Shown in pieces: positions 1-8,462 of a DNA stretch of 64,000 nt. Position numbers and translations under genes: made by a program. A model generated the notes under the pieces. That model saw only the letters and a list, made by a program, of their open reading frames with translations. It was not told the DNA's origin and searched no databases. The first letter of the stretch is position 1, and every line of letters starts with the position of its first letter. The stretch comes from Agathobacter ruminis. Its GTDB lineage: Bacteria; Bacillota; Clostridia; Lachnospirales; Lachnospiraceae. The stretch lies in NCBI RefSeq assembly GCF_002735305.1, contig NZ_PDYG01000003.1, forward strand, positions 1-64,000, in the 5' to 3' direction.

Positions 1-571
1 GGGTTCTCCAGGATCCTCCACCCCAGCTTGACTTCCAGTAATGGGTAATTTGGCCGTTTGCGTTTACCCAATAAGAAACACCGTTAACTTCATACTCACC
101 CTCACCCTGTAATGTTACATGGTGTGCATTTTTGATACAGCCAACATGAGAAACATCAGTTTCTTCCTCTTCATATTCATAATCAGTGACTGTATTGGCC
201 TTGATTGTGATGGTACGCTCTTCTGTCTTGGTTTCTTTCTTGGTTTCAGTCTTGGTCTCAGTCTTGGTTTCTGACTTAACTTCTGAAACAGAAGCAACCT
301 CAGCACGATCAGCAGCACTCACCTTTGTTTCATCAACAGATGCAACTTCGATTACTGATTCTGAAGCAGTTTCAACTTCGCTTTCGCTCAGTTCATCACT
401 AACACTGTCAGATGTGCTCGAAGCATATTCGTCTTCTTCTTCATCCTTGACTTCCTCTTCAAGGACTGCAGCCATTACAACATCAGCACCCTGAATTGCA
501 CTTGCCCCGCCAATGGCAATACCGGTAGCAGCAACTCCTTTTAATACGCTATCGATCTTTTTCTTGCTCAT
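1..571 (-). CDS. Surface/secreted Ser-Glu-Thr-rich protein (adhesin-like), N-terminal part only
   Basis: The reading frame starts with ATG at 571 behind a good AAGGAG site and runs off the window at base 1. The first 190 residues show a lysine-rich start, a hydrophobic glycine/alanine-rich segment at about residues 11-35 that could be a signal sequence, then a long acidic Ser/Glu/Thr/Val-rich stretch to about residue 120 with short KTET repeats. A more globular part with many Trp and His residues follows (VNGVSYWVNANGQ). This is the composition of a cell-wall-exposed, possibly O-glycosylated stalk. I do not recognise the family and the C-terminus is unseen. The upstream genes on the same strand encode two Gtf3-like glycosyltransferases, which suggests (inference) that this protein is their substrate. 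No SecA2/SecY2 or Asp genes of a streptococcal accessory Sec system are visible. Confidence 0.7.
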   Translation of the reverse strand, partial: MSKKKIDSVLKGVAATGIAIGGASAIQGADVVMAAVLEEEVKDEEEDEYASSTSDSVSDELSESEVETASESVIEVASVDETKVSAADRAEVASVSEVKSETKTETKTETKKETKTEERTITIKANTVTDYEYEEEETDVSHVGCIKNAHHVTLQGEGEYEVNGVSYWVNANGQITHYWKSSWGGGSWRT

Positions 572-629
572 AAACTTTTCTCCTTTTTTAATCTACACTG
601 ACTCATACTTCTTCATGTTGTTTGACTTT

Positions 630-662
630 ATTATAAGGGCCATAGGTCACATGTCGGTCACA
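630..662 (-). promoter_or_regulatory. Adhesin promoter with TGTGACC direct-repeat operator
   Basis: On the minus strand the heptamer TGTGACC occurs twice with a 4-bp gap (645-662). It is followed 9 bp later by a perfect -10 box, TATAAT (630-635), and the gene start lies 58 bp further on. No TTGACA-like -35 is present; the repeats occupy its place. That is the arrangement of activator-dependent promoters used by SARP and OmpR-type winged-helix regulators. The same element recurs at 62069-62086. Confidence 0.6.
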
Positions 663-703
663 CATCAAAAAGCATTTTCTTCATCCTTCGTAATCACTAT
701 ACC

Positions 704-756
704 AAAAAAAATGTATCCAAAATTGTTTCTTTTCAAACAAAATGGATACATTTTTT
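704..756 (-). terminator. Rho-independent terminator of the glycosyltransferase operon
   Basis: A long hairpin (ATGTATCCA pairing with TGGATACAT, extended by A/T pairs and an inner TTGTTT/AAACAA stem) ends in a T-run on the minus strand. It sits just after the stop codon at 762 and separates the glycosyltransferase operon from the adhesin promoter. Confidence 0.75.
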
Positions 757-761
757 AAAAT

Positions 762-1601
762 TTATTTGATTTTTTTGATTTTCAGCTCTTGAGCAGCTAC
801 CAGGGCATGCATCAAAAGCGTTTTGGAATATGCCCCTTCCTCCATCAAAGGCGCCATCGCAGCAGTCTTTTTCAGGATTCGTTCCAATTGTTCCCTCGGT
901 GTGGACATCACAAGTGATTGAATATCCAGTTGTTGCATTTGTTCATTGGTCACACAAAGTCCCACTTGAAACTTTTCGACAAATTCCGCTCCCGGCGTTC
1001 CCTGCAATGCGATTACCGGAAGATTGTTTCTGATATAATAGCCCATATATAATGGATTCAGATTGTTTGGTCCCGTCAGAATGCCAAACCCGTCTTTGAC
1101 TTTCACATCATTTTCGTTAGGTTCTTCATTTAATGGATAATCCCAAACTTTTTGTAAAATAACATGTACACCGTTTAAACCATGCTGTTTTAATTCCTCA
1201 AGCATTTCATTTCCCTGAAGAATCAACAAATCAGCCTGATTCAGCAAATTCACTTCATCATCCAAACTTGGATAATGTTCAGGATCGATTCGGCTACCAA
1301 AATCTTCCACAATCACAATTTTGGTTGCATTTTGATATCGTGCCACCTGATTCATAACCGCTGTATCATATCTGAGACTTACCATACTCGGATATTGAAA
1401 GAATAATACATCATCCTGATCAAATGCTGCAAAAATACCAAACATACGATACATTAATTCCTGGTCAGAATCCACCTGATCCGGAAATTTAAATAAGGAA
1501 ATGGTTTGATAGCCAAGATTTTGTGCAGCATGATTGATGATTTCCTGCTTTCTCTCATTTATTCCGGAATAATTGTTAATCTTTGTACAAAAAATTCTCA
1601 T
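762..1601 (-). CDS. Gtf3-like glycosyltransferase (divergent)
   Basis: A 279-residue protein. The start chosen is the ATG at 1601, which has an AGAAGGA site and lies 13 bp after the preceding gene; a longer frame would overlap that gene. The N-terminal half follows the pattern of streptococcal Gtf3/Nss: a Rossmann-like start, an ELMYRMFGI segment equivalent to the family's LS-R-DGI, DDVLFFQYP, and a stretch predicting a nucleotide-sugar site near VIVED. Gtf3-family enzymes add glucose as the second sugar on Ser/Thr-linked GlcNAc of serine-rich adhesins. This copy is shorter and more diverged than its neighbour and has lost part of the C-terminal donor-binding region, so it may be a partner subunit rather than an active enzyme. 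It is the last gene before a terminator. Confidence 0.65.
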   Translation of the reverse strand: MRIFCTKINNYSGINERKQEIINHAAQNLGYQTISLFKFPDQVDSDQELMYRMFGIFAAFDQDDVLFFQYPSMVSLRYDTAVMNQVARYQNATKIVIVEDFGSRIDPEHYPSLDDEVNLLNQADLLILQGNEMLEELKQHGLNGVHVILQKVWDYPLNEEPNENDVKVKDGFGILTGPNNLNPLYMGYYIRNNLPVIALQGTPGAEFVEKFQVGLCVTNEQMQQLDIQSLVMSTPREQLERILKKTAAMAPLMEEGAYSKTLLMHALVAAQELKIKKIK

Positions 1602-1614
1602 ACATTCCTTCTTC

Positions 1615-2616
1615 CTATTTTTCCAAGGCAGCAATCACCGCTTCCTGTAATGTCCGCGTCGTATATGCCCCCTGCAATAACAATTGTTGAATATTAGCAA
1701 CATTCTGATATAACTGACGAAACTCATCATCTGTTATGGACTGCACTTTCTCGTCAGCTTCTTCGAGTGAATCTACGACGAATCCCAATCCGTTCTCTCG
1801 CACAAAAGATTCATGCACAGAACCTTTTCTGATGATGACCGGAATGCCCGATGCCAGACAAAATCCTATTTTATGAGGCTGATTAAGCGAATAGTAACTC
1901 TCAAAATATTGTTCTTCCGCCCAAACCAGTCCAAATCCGCCTTCAGAGATTTCTCCCATTAAATCTTTGGGACTTCTTCCGCCAACCCAGACAAAGCTCT
2001 CATCATTCTCTCGCGCAGGCTGATCATTGGTAAATAATGTTATTCTTGTTTTCCCATGATAATCATGTAAAAACGGAAAACGATCAAATGCCCCGGTAAA
2101 TATCATATGTCTTCTTGGTTCATGATTCCTATAACATGTTTCTCCCGGCATTTCCCAAATCGTCTGATATACGATTTTGATTTCCGATTTCAAACCATGC
2201 TCAAGCAGAAACTGATACATTTTTTCCGAAGGCAGAATCAAAACATCCGCATGATTTAATATTCCAATCTCCCATTCTAATATGAAAGGTTCCGATTGAA
2301 ACAATAAATATTGTAGGTCTTCCAAAAAGATAATCAGTTTCGTATCATGATAAGCTTTGACTCGATCTACAAAAGCACCGTCATAATTCAGGCTGATCCA
2401 GTTTGGATATTGCAGGATTACAACATCACCAAAATGTAATGGCGCAATAATTCCATCCTGTCGATGTGACAATTCCGTCCAGTTATCAATATTGAAGGGA
2501 TACCACGAGAAAGCCATTTCATGGTATCCAAGACGTTTTGCTACATCCATTACCCCGTGTTGCGCTAAAGTTGCAGTTCCACCGATGTTATATAAATTTG
2601 TCACATGAACATTCAT
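1615..2616 (-). CDS. Gtf3-like adhesin glycosyltransferase
   Basis: A 333-residue protein starting MNVHVTNLYNIGGTATLAQ, close to the streptococcal Gtf3 start, followed by LSHRQDGIIAPLHFGDVVI and LQYPNW. C-terminal donor-site features are also present: WVGGRSPKDL, GGFGLVW, QPHKIGFCLASGIPVI. The family transfers a hexose from UDP-sugar to O-GlcNAc already placed on a serine-rich surface protein in the cytoplasm. The start codon overlaps the stop of the upstream gene by 4 bp (ATGA), so translation is probably coupled. Genes from the regulator at 4294 down to 762 form one operon. Donor and acceptor are inferred only from the family. Confidence 0.8.
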   Translation of the reverse strand: MNVHVTNLYNIGGTATLAQHGVMDVAKRLGYHEMAFSWYPFNIDNWTELSHRQDGIIAPLHFGDVVILQYPNWISLNYDGAFVDRVKAYHDTKLIIFLEDLQYLLFQSEPFILEWEIGILNHADVLILPSEKMYQFLLEHGLKSEIKIVYQTIWEMPGETCYRNHEPRRHMIFTGAFDRFPFLHDYHGKTRITLFTNDQPARENDESFVWVGGRSPKDLMGEISEGGFGLVWAEEQYFESYYSLNQPHKIGFCLASGIPVIIRKGSVHESFVRENGLGFVVDSLEEADEKVQSITDDEFRQLYQNVANIQQLLLQGAYTTRTLQEAVIAALEK

Positions 2617-3077
2617 TCTGTGTCCTCTTTCTCCTCAAACACCTTCTCGTTTAATGCTCCGTCAATCAATTTCATCAATTCCAATTCAGAGCGGAAATAT
2701 ACGGTTTTGTTTTCATCAACCCATGTCACTCTGCCCTGCCAGCTGGAATGTTGTCTATGTTGTACGCGAACAATGAAGGTTCCCTGTTCACCGTGTTCTT
2801 CCAAGATTTCCTCATCTTTTTTCATTTTTGTAAGGCCCTCCCTCATACTGGTTGAAATATTTTTATCATCAAAGTCATGATTGCTGAAACTTGCTCTTGG
2901 ACATGCAATCTCATCAAAAAATTGTTCTCCTTTCAAAAAGAAATCTTTGTAACTGTTGATGATAATCGGATCTTCATCATAAAGATGGTAAGCGCGCCCC
3001 TGCACCGAAATCGTATCATACGAATCGACACAAAAGACCATCCCATTCTGGCATCCTAAATAAATTTGATTTTCCAT
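2613..3077 (-). CDS. Small conserved protein of unknown function next to SARP regulator
   Basis: A 154-residue acidic protein. I chose the ATG at 3077, which has AGAGAGG upstream and lies 11 bp after the regulator stop, over one 24 bp further upstream. No signal peptide or membrane segment is seen. The C-terminal half carries RVQHRQHSSWQGRVTW and then YFRSELELMKLID. I recall similar HRQ-x-SWQG segments in short clostridial proteins but know no assigned function. Its place between a transcription regulator and glycosyltransferases suggests a regulatory or assembly role; this is inference only. Confidence 0.6.
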   Translation of the reverse strand: MENQIYLGCQNGMVFCVDSYDTISVQGRAYHLYDEDPIIINSYKDFFLKGEQFFDEIACPRASFSNHDFDDKNISTSMREGLTKMKKDEEILEEHGEQGTFIVRVQHRQHSSWQGRVTWVDENKTVYFRSELELMKLIDGALNEKVFEEKEDTE

Positions 3078-3088
3078 TTCATACCTCT

Positions 3089-4294
3089 CTAACTGTCGCA
3101 AATCACGCTATTGACATGATATTTAATAAATACCTTTTGTCTGCCAATGATAAAACGATTGTTGATTCGTTCCTGAATCACTTCACAATTTTCGCGTGTG
3201 GTATTGGTCAGCAATACAAGGCATTGCGCATTGCCGTATGCGGTATACACATCTCCGTGTCGAAGTGACACACGAATGCTCTCTACAAATCTTTCTACAT
3301 AATCATATAGTTTCGAATCAGGCATGAGTTTACCATTTCCATCGACCAGTGTGCATAACATCAAAAATGCATTTTGTCCGGTTCGTTCCATACCACGAAG
3401 CGTCATTTGGTAGATTCCGCGGAATACGGGAAAGCTGCACTGGTATCCACCCACAAAATTGCCGGAATGTTCCGTCAGATATTCCTGAATGTCATCCAGA
3501 ATTCCAATAGGATGATCCATCTGATTGCCAAGCGAATCCATAATATCAATCATCTTTGTTGATGGATAAATACCGCAATCGCGTAAATAGGAATCAATCG
3601 TATCCGCATAAAATGTTGTAGCACGATCATATTGATTCGAATAAACCAACGCCTCCATCGTAAGCACTTCCCAATCGCAAAACGGTTCCACGCGTGAGGC
3701 ATGATTTCCAAGGTGTTCGAGTTCTTTCCAATCCTGTTTTTCTCTTAAAAGTCCGGCAGCAGCTTCCACACACAATTTAAAGATTTTACGATATCTTTTT
3801 GCTTCATGTGCCACCCACTGTTCGCCTGCGTAATTGGCCAGAAATTCTCCTTTGTACAGGTAGCAGGCTTCCAGATACTGTTCCAGACAGGCGTCAATCG
3901 CCTCCTTATGATTAATTGGATCATACAATTCTGCGGATTCATATGCGATCAGAAACTCTTTGGCATCTTCCACAACCTGAATTTCGGGATTCAAACTATA
4001 AATTCCCTTTTCCAATTGAATCATATTATCTACATTCACGCCAAGCTTTTGCAGCTTTTGCTTTGCTTTATAGACAATAATGCGCAATGAAGTATGACTT
4101 TCATCCATGTCGCGGTCACCGATGATCATCTCCTCCAGCTTATCCTTTGGAACACCTGCTCCAGAATAATGAATCAAGACCTGCATCAGTCGGTTAAACT
4201 GACTGTCCCGATGCATCTTTTCGGCGACTAACGGTTCCCCGTTGTATAGCATACTAAAATTGCCGAACATCTGGGCTTTGATATAATTTGACAT
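3089..4294 (-). CDS. SARP/BTAD-family transcriptional regulator
   Basis: A 401-residue protein. Residues about 1-105 form an OmpR-like winged-helix DNA-binding domain (opening MSNYIKAQMFGNFSMLYNG, then LRIIVYKAKQKLQKLG). Residues about 110-255 match the bacterial transcriptional activation domain of SARP proteins, an all-helical TPR-like region (YKGEFLANYAGEQWV, EVLTMEALVYSNQYDRA). The C-terminal 140 residues look like a sensory or regulatory domain I cannot name (HGDVYTAYGNAQCLVLL). SARPs bind heptameric direct repeats with an 11-bp period that replace the -35 box. Such a repeat lies before the adhesin gene and the pilus operon. The start is the ATG at 4294; AAAGGAG lies 16 bp upstream, a long spacing. 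It heads the adhesin-glycosylation operon and is divergent from transaldolase. Confidence 0.8.
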   Translation of the reverse strand: MSNYIKAQMFGNFSMLYNGEPLVAEKMHRDSQFNRLMQVLIHYSGAGVPKDKLEEMIIGDRDMDESHTSLRIIVYKAKQKLQKLGVNVDNMIQLEKGIYSLNPEIQVVEDAKEFLIAYESAELYDPINHKEAIDACLEQYLEACYLYKGEFLANYAGEQWVAHEAKRYRKIFKLCVEAAAGLLREKQDWKELEHLGNHASRVEPFCDWEVLTMEALVYSNQYDRATTFYADTIDSYLRDCGIYPSTKMIDIMDSLGNQMDHPIGILDDIQEYLTEHSGNFVGGYQCSFPVFRGIYQMTLRGMERTGQNAFLMLCTLVDGNGKLMPDSKLYDYVERFVESIRVSLRHGDVYTAYGNAQCLVLLTNTTRENCEVIQERINNRFIIGRQKVFIKYHVNSVICDS

Positions 4295-4340
4295 AATATA
4301 AAATTCACCACTCCTTTTAGAAAAATACCAACCAATAATT

Positions 4341-4369
4341 ATTATATCATTCCGGTTATTATCAAACAA
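4341..4369 (-). promoter_or_regulatory. Probable promoter of the SARP operon
   Basis: On the minus strand TTGTTT (4364-4369) and TATAAT (4341-4346) are separated by 17 bp. Transcription would start about 40 bp upstream of the chosen SARP start codon. Confidence 0.55.
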
Positions 4370-4413
4370 TGAAAAAAGTCCATTTTCCTATCGTATATTT
4401 TCGCCTTTTGCGC

Positions 4414-4419
4414 TATAAT
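4414..4419 (+). promoter_or_regulatory. -10 element of the transaldolase/transketolase operon
   Basis: A perfect TATAAT lies 60 bp upstream of the transaldolase start. I see no convincing -35 hexamer at the expected distance, so this promoter may need an activator. Confidence 0.4.
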
Positions 4420-4480
4420 AATATGCGTCACAGAGCGATAAGCTCAAATAAATATTTTTTCATATAAGGGGGAAAACAAT

Positions 4481-5137
4481 ATGAAAATTTTTGTAGACAC
4501 AGGAAAAATTGAGGAAATCAAAAAGGCAAACGATATGGGTGTCATCTGTGGTGTTACCACAAATCCATCTCTGATTGCCAAAGAAGGCGGTCGTCCTCAG
4601 GAAGAAATCTTAAAAGAAATCGCATCCATTGTTGACGGTCCGATTTCCGGAGAGGTAAAAGCTACTACGGTTGATGCCGAAGGCATGATTAAAGAAGGCC
4701 GTGAAATTGCCGCTCTTCATCCAAACATGGTTGTCAAAATTCCAATGACCGCAGAAGGCTTAAAGGCTGTAAAAGTACTTTCATCAGAAGGAATCAAGAC
4801 AAATGTCACCTTGATTTTTACCGCAAATCAGGCTATCCTTGCCGCAAACGCCGGTGCAACTTATGTATCTCCGTTCCTCGGCAGACTTGATGACATTTCT
4901 CAGGCCGGAATCGAATTGATTCGTACCATCGCTGAAATCTTTGACATCTACGGATATAATTGCGAAATCATTGCAGCTTCTGTCCGTAATCCGATTCATG
5001 TAACTGACTGTGCATTGGCAGGTGCTCACATTGCAACCATTCCTTATAAGGTAATCGAGCAAATGACACATCATCCACTCACCGATCAGGGAATCGAAAA
5101 ATTCCAAAAGGATTATATTGCCGTATTTGGCAAATAA
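4481..5137 (+). CDS. tal: Transaldolase (small TalC/FSA-type)
   Basis: A 218-residue protein of the short decameric transaldolase/fructose-6-phosphate aldolase family, which moves a dihydroxyacetone unit between sugar phosphates in the non-oxidative pentose phosphate pathway. The Schiff-base lysine is K86 in VVKIPMT. Residues that separate the two activities read as transaldolase: Glu at position 58 (SGEV) and Phe at 132 (SPFLGRLDD), where fructose-6-phosphate aldolases have Gln and Tyr. GVTTNPSL near the N-terminus is the family signature. The ATG follows AAGGGGG. The two transketolase subunit genes follow directly, making a complete non-oxidative module. Confidence 0.93.
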   Translation: MKIFVDTGKIEEIKKANDMGVICGVTTNPSLIAKEGGRPQEEILKEIASIVDGPISGEVKATTVDAEGMIKEGREIAALHPNMVVKIPMTAEGLKAVKVLSSEGIKTNVTLIFTANQAILAANAGATYVSPFLGRLDDISQAGIELIRTIAEIFDIYGYNCEIIAASVRNPIHVTDCALAGAHIATIPYKVIEQMTHHPLTDQGIEKFQKDYIAVFGK

Positions 5138-5170
5138 TTAGCATAAAACATATATAAAAGGAGAAAGCAA

Positions 5171-6007
5171 ATGAACACTTTAGAACTTCAAAAAATGGCT
5201 GTTGAAGTTCGCAAAGGGATTATCGACGGAGTACATTCTGCCAAAGCAGGACATCCGGGTGGATCTCTTTCCGCAGCCGACATCTTTACTTATCTATATT
5301 TTGAAGAAATGAATATAGACCCAAAGAATCCAAAGGATCCTAATCGCGATCGCTTTGTTCTCTCCAAGGGACATACCGCTCCTGGTTTATATTCAGCACT
5401 TGCTCATAAGGGTTATTTCCCTGTTGAGGATTTGCTTACCCTTCGTCATATCGGATCTTATCTGCAGGGTCATCCGGATATGAAACATATCCCGGGTGTT
5501 GATATGAGTTCCGGATCATTGGGACAGGGATTATCTGCCGCTGTAGGTATGGCTTTGTCCGCAAAATTAAAGAATGCAGATTATCGTACCTACTGTTTAA
5601 CCGGTGACGGAGAAATTCAGGAAGGTCAGATTTGGGAAGCAGCTATGTTTGCCGGATCAAGAAATCTGGATAATCTTTGTGTCATTGTCGACAATAACAA
5701 CCTTCAGATTGACGGAACCATCGAAGATGTCTGCTCTCCTTATCCAATTGACAAAAAATTTGAAGCATTCAATTTCCATGTAATCAATGTAAACGGAAAT
5801 GATTTTGATGAATTGCGTGCAGCATTTGACGAGGCAAAAGCTACAAAGGATCAGCCTACTGCAATTATCGCGCATACTACAAAAGGAAAAGGCGTATCCT
5901 TCATGGAGAATCAGGTTGGCTGGCATGGAAAAGCTCCAAATGACGAGGAATATGCAATCGCAATCGAAGATTTAAGAAAGGCAGGTGAGGCACTGTGTCA
6001 GAAGTAA
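5171..6007 (+). CDS. tktA: Transketolase, N-terminal subunit
   Basis: A 278-residue subunit holding the thiamine-diphosphate binding half of a split transketolase. Visible signatures are GHPGGSLSAADI, SKGHTAPGLYSAL, GSLGQGLSAAVGMAL, the GDGEIQEGQIWEA diphosphate/Mg loop, and DNNNLQIDG. It transfers two-carbon ketol units between pentose, tetrose and triose phosphates together with the next gene product. Length is normal for the split form common in Clostridia and archaea. AAAGGAG precedes the ATG, and the gene overlaps the C-terminal subunit gene by 13 bp, so the two are probably translationally coupled. Confidence 0.95.
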   Translation: MNTLELQKMAVEVRKGIIDGVHSAKAGHPGGSLSAADIFTYLYFEEMNIDPKNPKDPNRDRFVLSKGHTAPGLYSALAHKGYFPVEDLLTLRHIGSYLQGHPDMKHIPGVDMSSGSLGQGLSAAVGMALSAKLKNADYRTYCLTGDGEIQEGQIWEAAMFAGSRNLDNLCVIVDNNNLQIDGTIEDVCSPYPIDKKFEAFNFHVINVNGNDFDELRAAFDEAKATKDQPTAIIAHTTKGKGVSFMENQVGWHGKAPNDEEYAIAIEDLRKAGEALCQK

Positions 6008-6933
6008 AGAAAATTGCAACCAGAGCCAGCTACGGCGCTGCCCTGGTAGAAATCGGCAAACAAAGTGATAAATTAATCGTTTTGGACGCAGACCTTGCTG
6101 CTGCTACCCAGACTGGTGTATTTAAGAAAGAATTCCCGGATCGTCATATCGATTGCGGTATTGCGGAAGCAAATATGACCGGTATCGCAGCCGGAATGTC
6201 AACCTGTGGATTTGTCCCATTCATGTCAACATTTGCGATGTTTGCAGCCGGTCGTTCCTTTGAACAGGTTCGCAACTCCATCGGATATCCTCATTTAAAT
6301 GTTAAGATTGGTGCCACACATGCCGGAATTTCAGTCGGTGAAGACGGTGCAACCCATCAATGCAATGAAGATATCGCTTTGATGCGAGCAATCCCGGGAA
6401 TGGTAGTCATCAATCCAGCCGACGATGTAGAAGCACGTGCAGCAGTTCATGCCGCATTCGAATATGAAGGACCATGCTATTTGCGTTTTGGCCGTCTGGC
6501 TGTTCCTGTATTCAACGATGAGAACACCTATAAATTTGAAATCGGTAAAGGTATCGAATTGAAAGACGGTAAGGATTGCACCATCATTGCAACCGGTTTA
6601 TGTGTATCCGAGTCATTAAAAGCTTATGATTTATTAAAAGCAAAAGGGATTGATGCACAGATTATCAATATCCATACCATCAAACCAATCGATGAAGATT
6701 TGATTGTAAAAGCAGCAACAAAGACCGGACGCGTATTTACGGTTGAAGAACATTCCGTAATCGGCGGTCTCGGTGATGCGGTTGCTTCCGTTCTCTCAGA
6801 GAAATGCCCAACCAAGCTTACCAAGATTGGTGTAAATGATGTATTTGGTGAATCCGGCCCGGCCGTTGATTTGCTTCATAAATACAAACTCGATGCAGAA
6901 GGCATCGCTGAGCAGGTACTTGCCAACTTATAA
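5995..6933 (+). CDS. tktB: Transketolase, C-terminal subunit
   Basis: A 312-residue subunit with the pyrimidine-binding domain and C-terminal regulatory domain. Signatures are DADLAAATQTG, FPDRHIDCGIAEANMTGIAAG (catalytic Glu), HAGISVGEDGATHQ, then a C-terminal domain with EEHSVIGGLGDAVA. It starts with GTG at 5995, inside the end of the N-terminal subunit gene, with AGGTGAGG as ribosome binding site. It works only as a heterotetramer with the preceding product. A terminator follows within 5 bp of the stop. Confidence 0.95.
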   Translation: MSEVKKIATRASYGAALVEIGKQSDKLIVLDADLAAATQTGVFKKEFPDRHIDCGIAEANMTGIAAGMSTCGFVPFMSTFAMFAAGRSFEQVRNSIGYPHLNVKIGATHAGISVGEDGATHQCNEDIALMRAIPGMVVINPADDVEARAAVHAAFEYEGPCYLRFGRLAVPVFNDENTYKFEIGKGIELKDGKDCTIIATGLCVSESLKAYDLLKAKGIDAQIINIHTIKPIDEDLIVKAATKTGRVFTVEEHSVIGGLGDAVASVLSEKCPTKLTKIGVNDVFGESGPAVDLLHKYKLDAEGIAEQVLANL

Positions 6934-6937
6934 GATC

Positions 6938-6967
6938 AACGCCGGAGCAAAAGCTCCGGCGTTTTTT
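6938..6967 (+). terminator. Terminator of the transaldolase-transketolase operon
   Basis: A perfect 11-bp stem (AACGCCGGAGC) with an AAAA loop is followed by TTTTTT on the plus strand. The opposite strand lacks a T-run, so it works in one direction. Confidence 0.9.
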
Positions 6968-6984
6968 GATTCGTTCAATATACT

Positions 6985-8331
6985 TTAAATAGTCATCTTT
7001 TTTGCTGCTTCCATCGCCAATGGACTTCTGACAGATTCTTCCTGATCGAATGTAATCTGCGCACATAACGGACTGTCTTTCATGCGGTCTGCCGTAAATA
7101 CCAAACCGTTATTGCGCTTGTCCAGATATCTCGCATCAATCTGGTCCGGATCTCCAAGCAATACCACCTTGGTTCCCATTCCTGCGCGGGAAACGATTTC
7201 AAGAGCCTGTTGTACGGTCATATTCTGTGCTTCGTCGACAATCAAATAACTGTTTGCAATGGATCTGCCTCTCATATATCCCACAGATGCAATCTGAACA
7301 ATTTCTTTTTGCAATACATAATCCATCTGCTGCTTTGCCACTTCGAGGTCTCGGTCTTTTCCCTGTCCGGCAAAGATTTGTTGCAAATTGTCCATAAATG
7401 GTGCAACAAGTGGATCCATCTTCTCTTCTAATGTTCCCGGCAAAAATCCCAGATCATTATCAGATAATACATTTGTTCTGGTGATCAGTACCTGATCATA
7501 ACGACGTTCATCATAACCACAATAGGTATCCGTCAGACCACAGGCAATCGCCAACATTGTCTTTCCTGTGCCTGCAGGTCCTTTTGCAATTACCAGCGGA
7601 ATTTCTTCGGCCGGAGCAAGCAGAGCATGCATCAACAGTTTTTGAGATAAATTTCTTCCTCGCACATTGTTGAATCCCCGCAAATCTTTATCTTTGATCA
7701 GATGCAGACAACCGTTTTGATAAATTGCCAATGCGGATTTTTGTGAATCATCTTCCGCTTTTAAAATCGTATATTCGTTCTCAACGATATCCTCAAACGG
7801 GGAATCCACTGTTCTTTTGCTGTATAACTCATCAATGATTTCAGATGAAACGAATCGCTCACTCTTGCCGGTATAAGTCTGCACCTTTTCCTCAATGGAT
7901 TCATTCATATAACTTTGCACTTCCACACCGCACAAAGTTGCATTCACACGCATTGACAAGTCATTTGTGATCAATGCCACAGGTACGTCTTTCTTTTCCC
8001 CAAGCTCGAGCACGGTACTGATGATGCGGTTATCCGGGATATTATTGGAATATTCTTTTGGCATTTTGTCACAGTCCAAATCACTGACAATCAGTAATCT
8101 TCCTTTGTTTGGTAATTCAACTCCTTCTCTCAAATTTCCTTTCGTACGCAAATCGTCAATCATGCGCACCGTTTCTCTCGTATTATATCCTCGTTCACCG
8201 GGATCGTTCTTATGCTTGTCAAGCTCCTGCAGTGTTGTTCCTGTAATTGCAACAATATTGTCGTCAAAACCGAACAATGCTTTTGGAGATTGCATTAAGA
8301 TGTTTGTGTCAAGTACATAGATTTTCTTCAT
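6985..8331 (-). CDS. PIN-PhoH family ATPase (PhoH2/YlaK type)
   Basis: A 448-residue cytosolic protein. Residues 1-135 are a PIN ribonuclease domain (MKKIYVLDTNIL with D8, LQELDKH, ALITNDLSM). Residues about 215-440 are the PhoH ATPase with Walker A GPAGTGKT at 251-258 and SYLIVDEAQNMT as Walker B. PIN-PhoH proteins are thought to unwind and cleave RNA. The start is the ATG at 8331 with GGAGGG; an in-frame upstream extension lacks support. The messenger leader contains an intrinsic terminator just before the ribosome binding site, so expression may be controlled by attenuation. The gene converges on transketolase. Confidence 0.88.
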   Translation of the reverse strand: MKKIYVLDTNILMQSPKALFGFDDNIVAITGTTLQELDKHKNDPGERGYNTRETVRMIDDLRTKGNLREGVELPNKGRLLIVSDLDCDKMPKEYSNNIPDNRIISTVLELGEKKDVPVALITNDLSMRVNATLCGVEVQSYMNESIEEKVQTYTGKSERFVSSEIIDELYSKRTVDSPFEDIVENEYTILKAEDDSQKSALAIYQNGCLHLIKDKDLRGFNNVRGRNLSQKLLMHALLAPAEEIPLVIAKGPAGTGKTMLAIACGLTDTYCGYDERRYDQVLITRTNVLSDNDLGFLPGTLEEKMDPLVAPFMDNLQQIFAGQGKDRDLEVAKQQMDYVLQKEIVQIASVGYMRGRSIANSYLIVDEAQNMTVQQALEIVSRAGMGTKVVLLGDPDQIDARYLDKRNNGLVFTADRMKDSPLCAQITFDQEESVRSPLAMEAAKKMTI

Positions 8332-8350
8332 AAGAACCCTCCTGCTTAAA

Positions 8351-8381
8351 TAAAAAAGCCTGATGCATAAACGCATCAGGT
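8351..8381 (-). terminator. Intrinsic terminator inside the phoH leader (attenuator candidate)
   Basis: On the minus strand CCTGATGCG-TTTA-TGCATCAGG is followed by CTTTTTT and, 13 bp later, by the GGAGGG of phoH. It lies downstream of the only good phoH promoter (8463-8491), so every phoH transcript must pass it. Confidence 0.7.
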
Positions 8382-8456
8382 TTACAAGGCAAAATTTACC
8401 CTTTTATTTAAGTCTTCGTTTATTTGATTACTTGTTTGAATGAAACTAGTTATCAT
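8382..8456 (-). CDS. Possible 24-codon leader peptide of phoH
   Basis: An open frame of 24 codons starts with ATG at 8456, exactly 7 nt after the -10 box, so the messenger would be leaderless. It ends with TAA touching the attenuator stem. No Shine-Dalgarno is possible. The coincidence of TSS with ATG and of stop with hairpin is suggestive, but the peptide (MITSFIQTSNQINEDL...) has no known relatives that I can name. Confidence 0.3.
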   Translation of the reverse strand: MITSFIQTSNQINEDLNKRVNFAL

Positions 8457-8462
8457 AGTTTT

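Noticed and set aside
115-318. Small minus-strand frame with Lys/Arg/Pro repeats
   Set aside because: It is an out-of-frame reading of the KTET repeat region of the adhesin gene, which has a proper start and ribosome site.
4295-4369. Longer SARP start at a TTG (4369)
   Set aside because: The segment contains the TATAAT promoter box and no ribosome site; the ATG at 4294 fits the family start.
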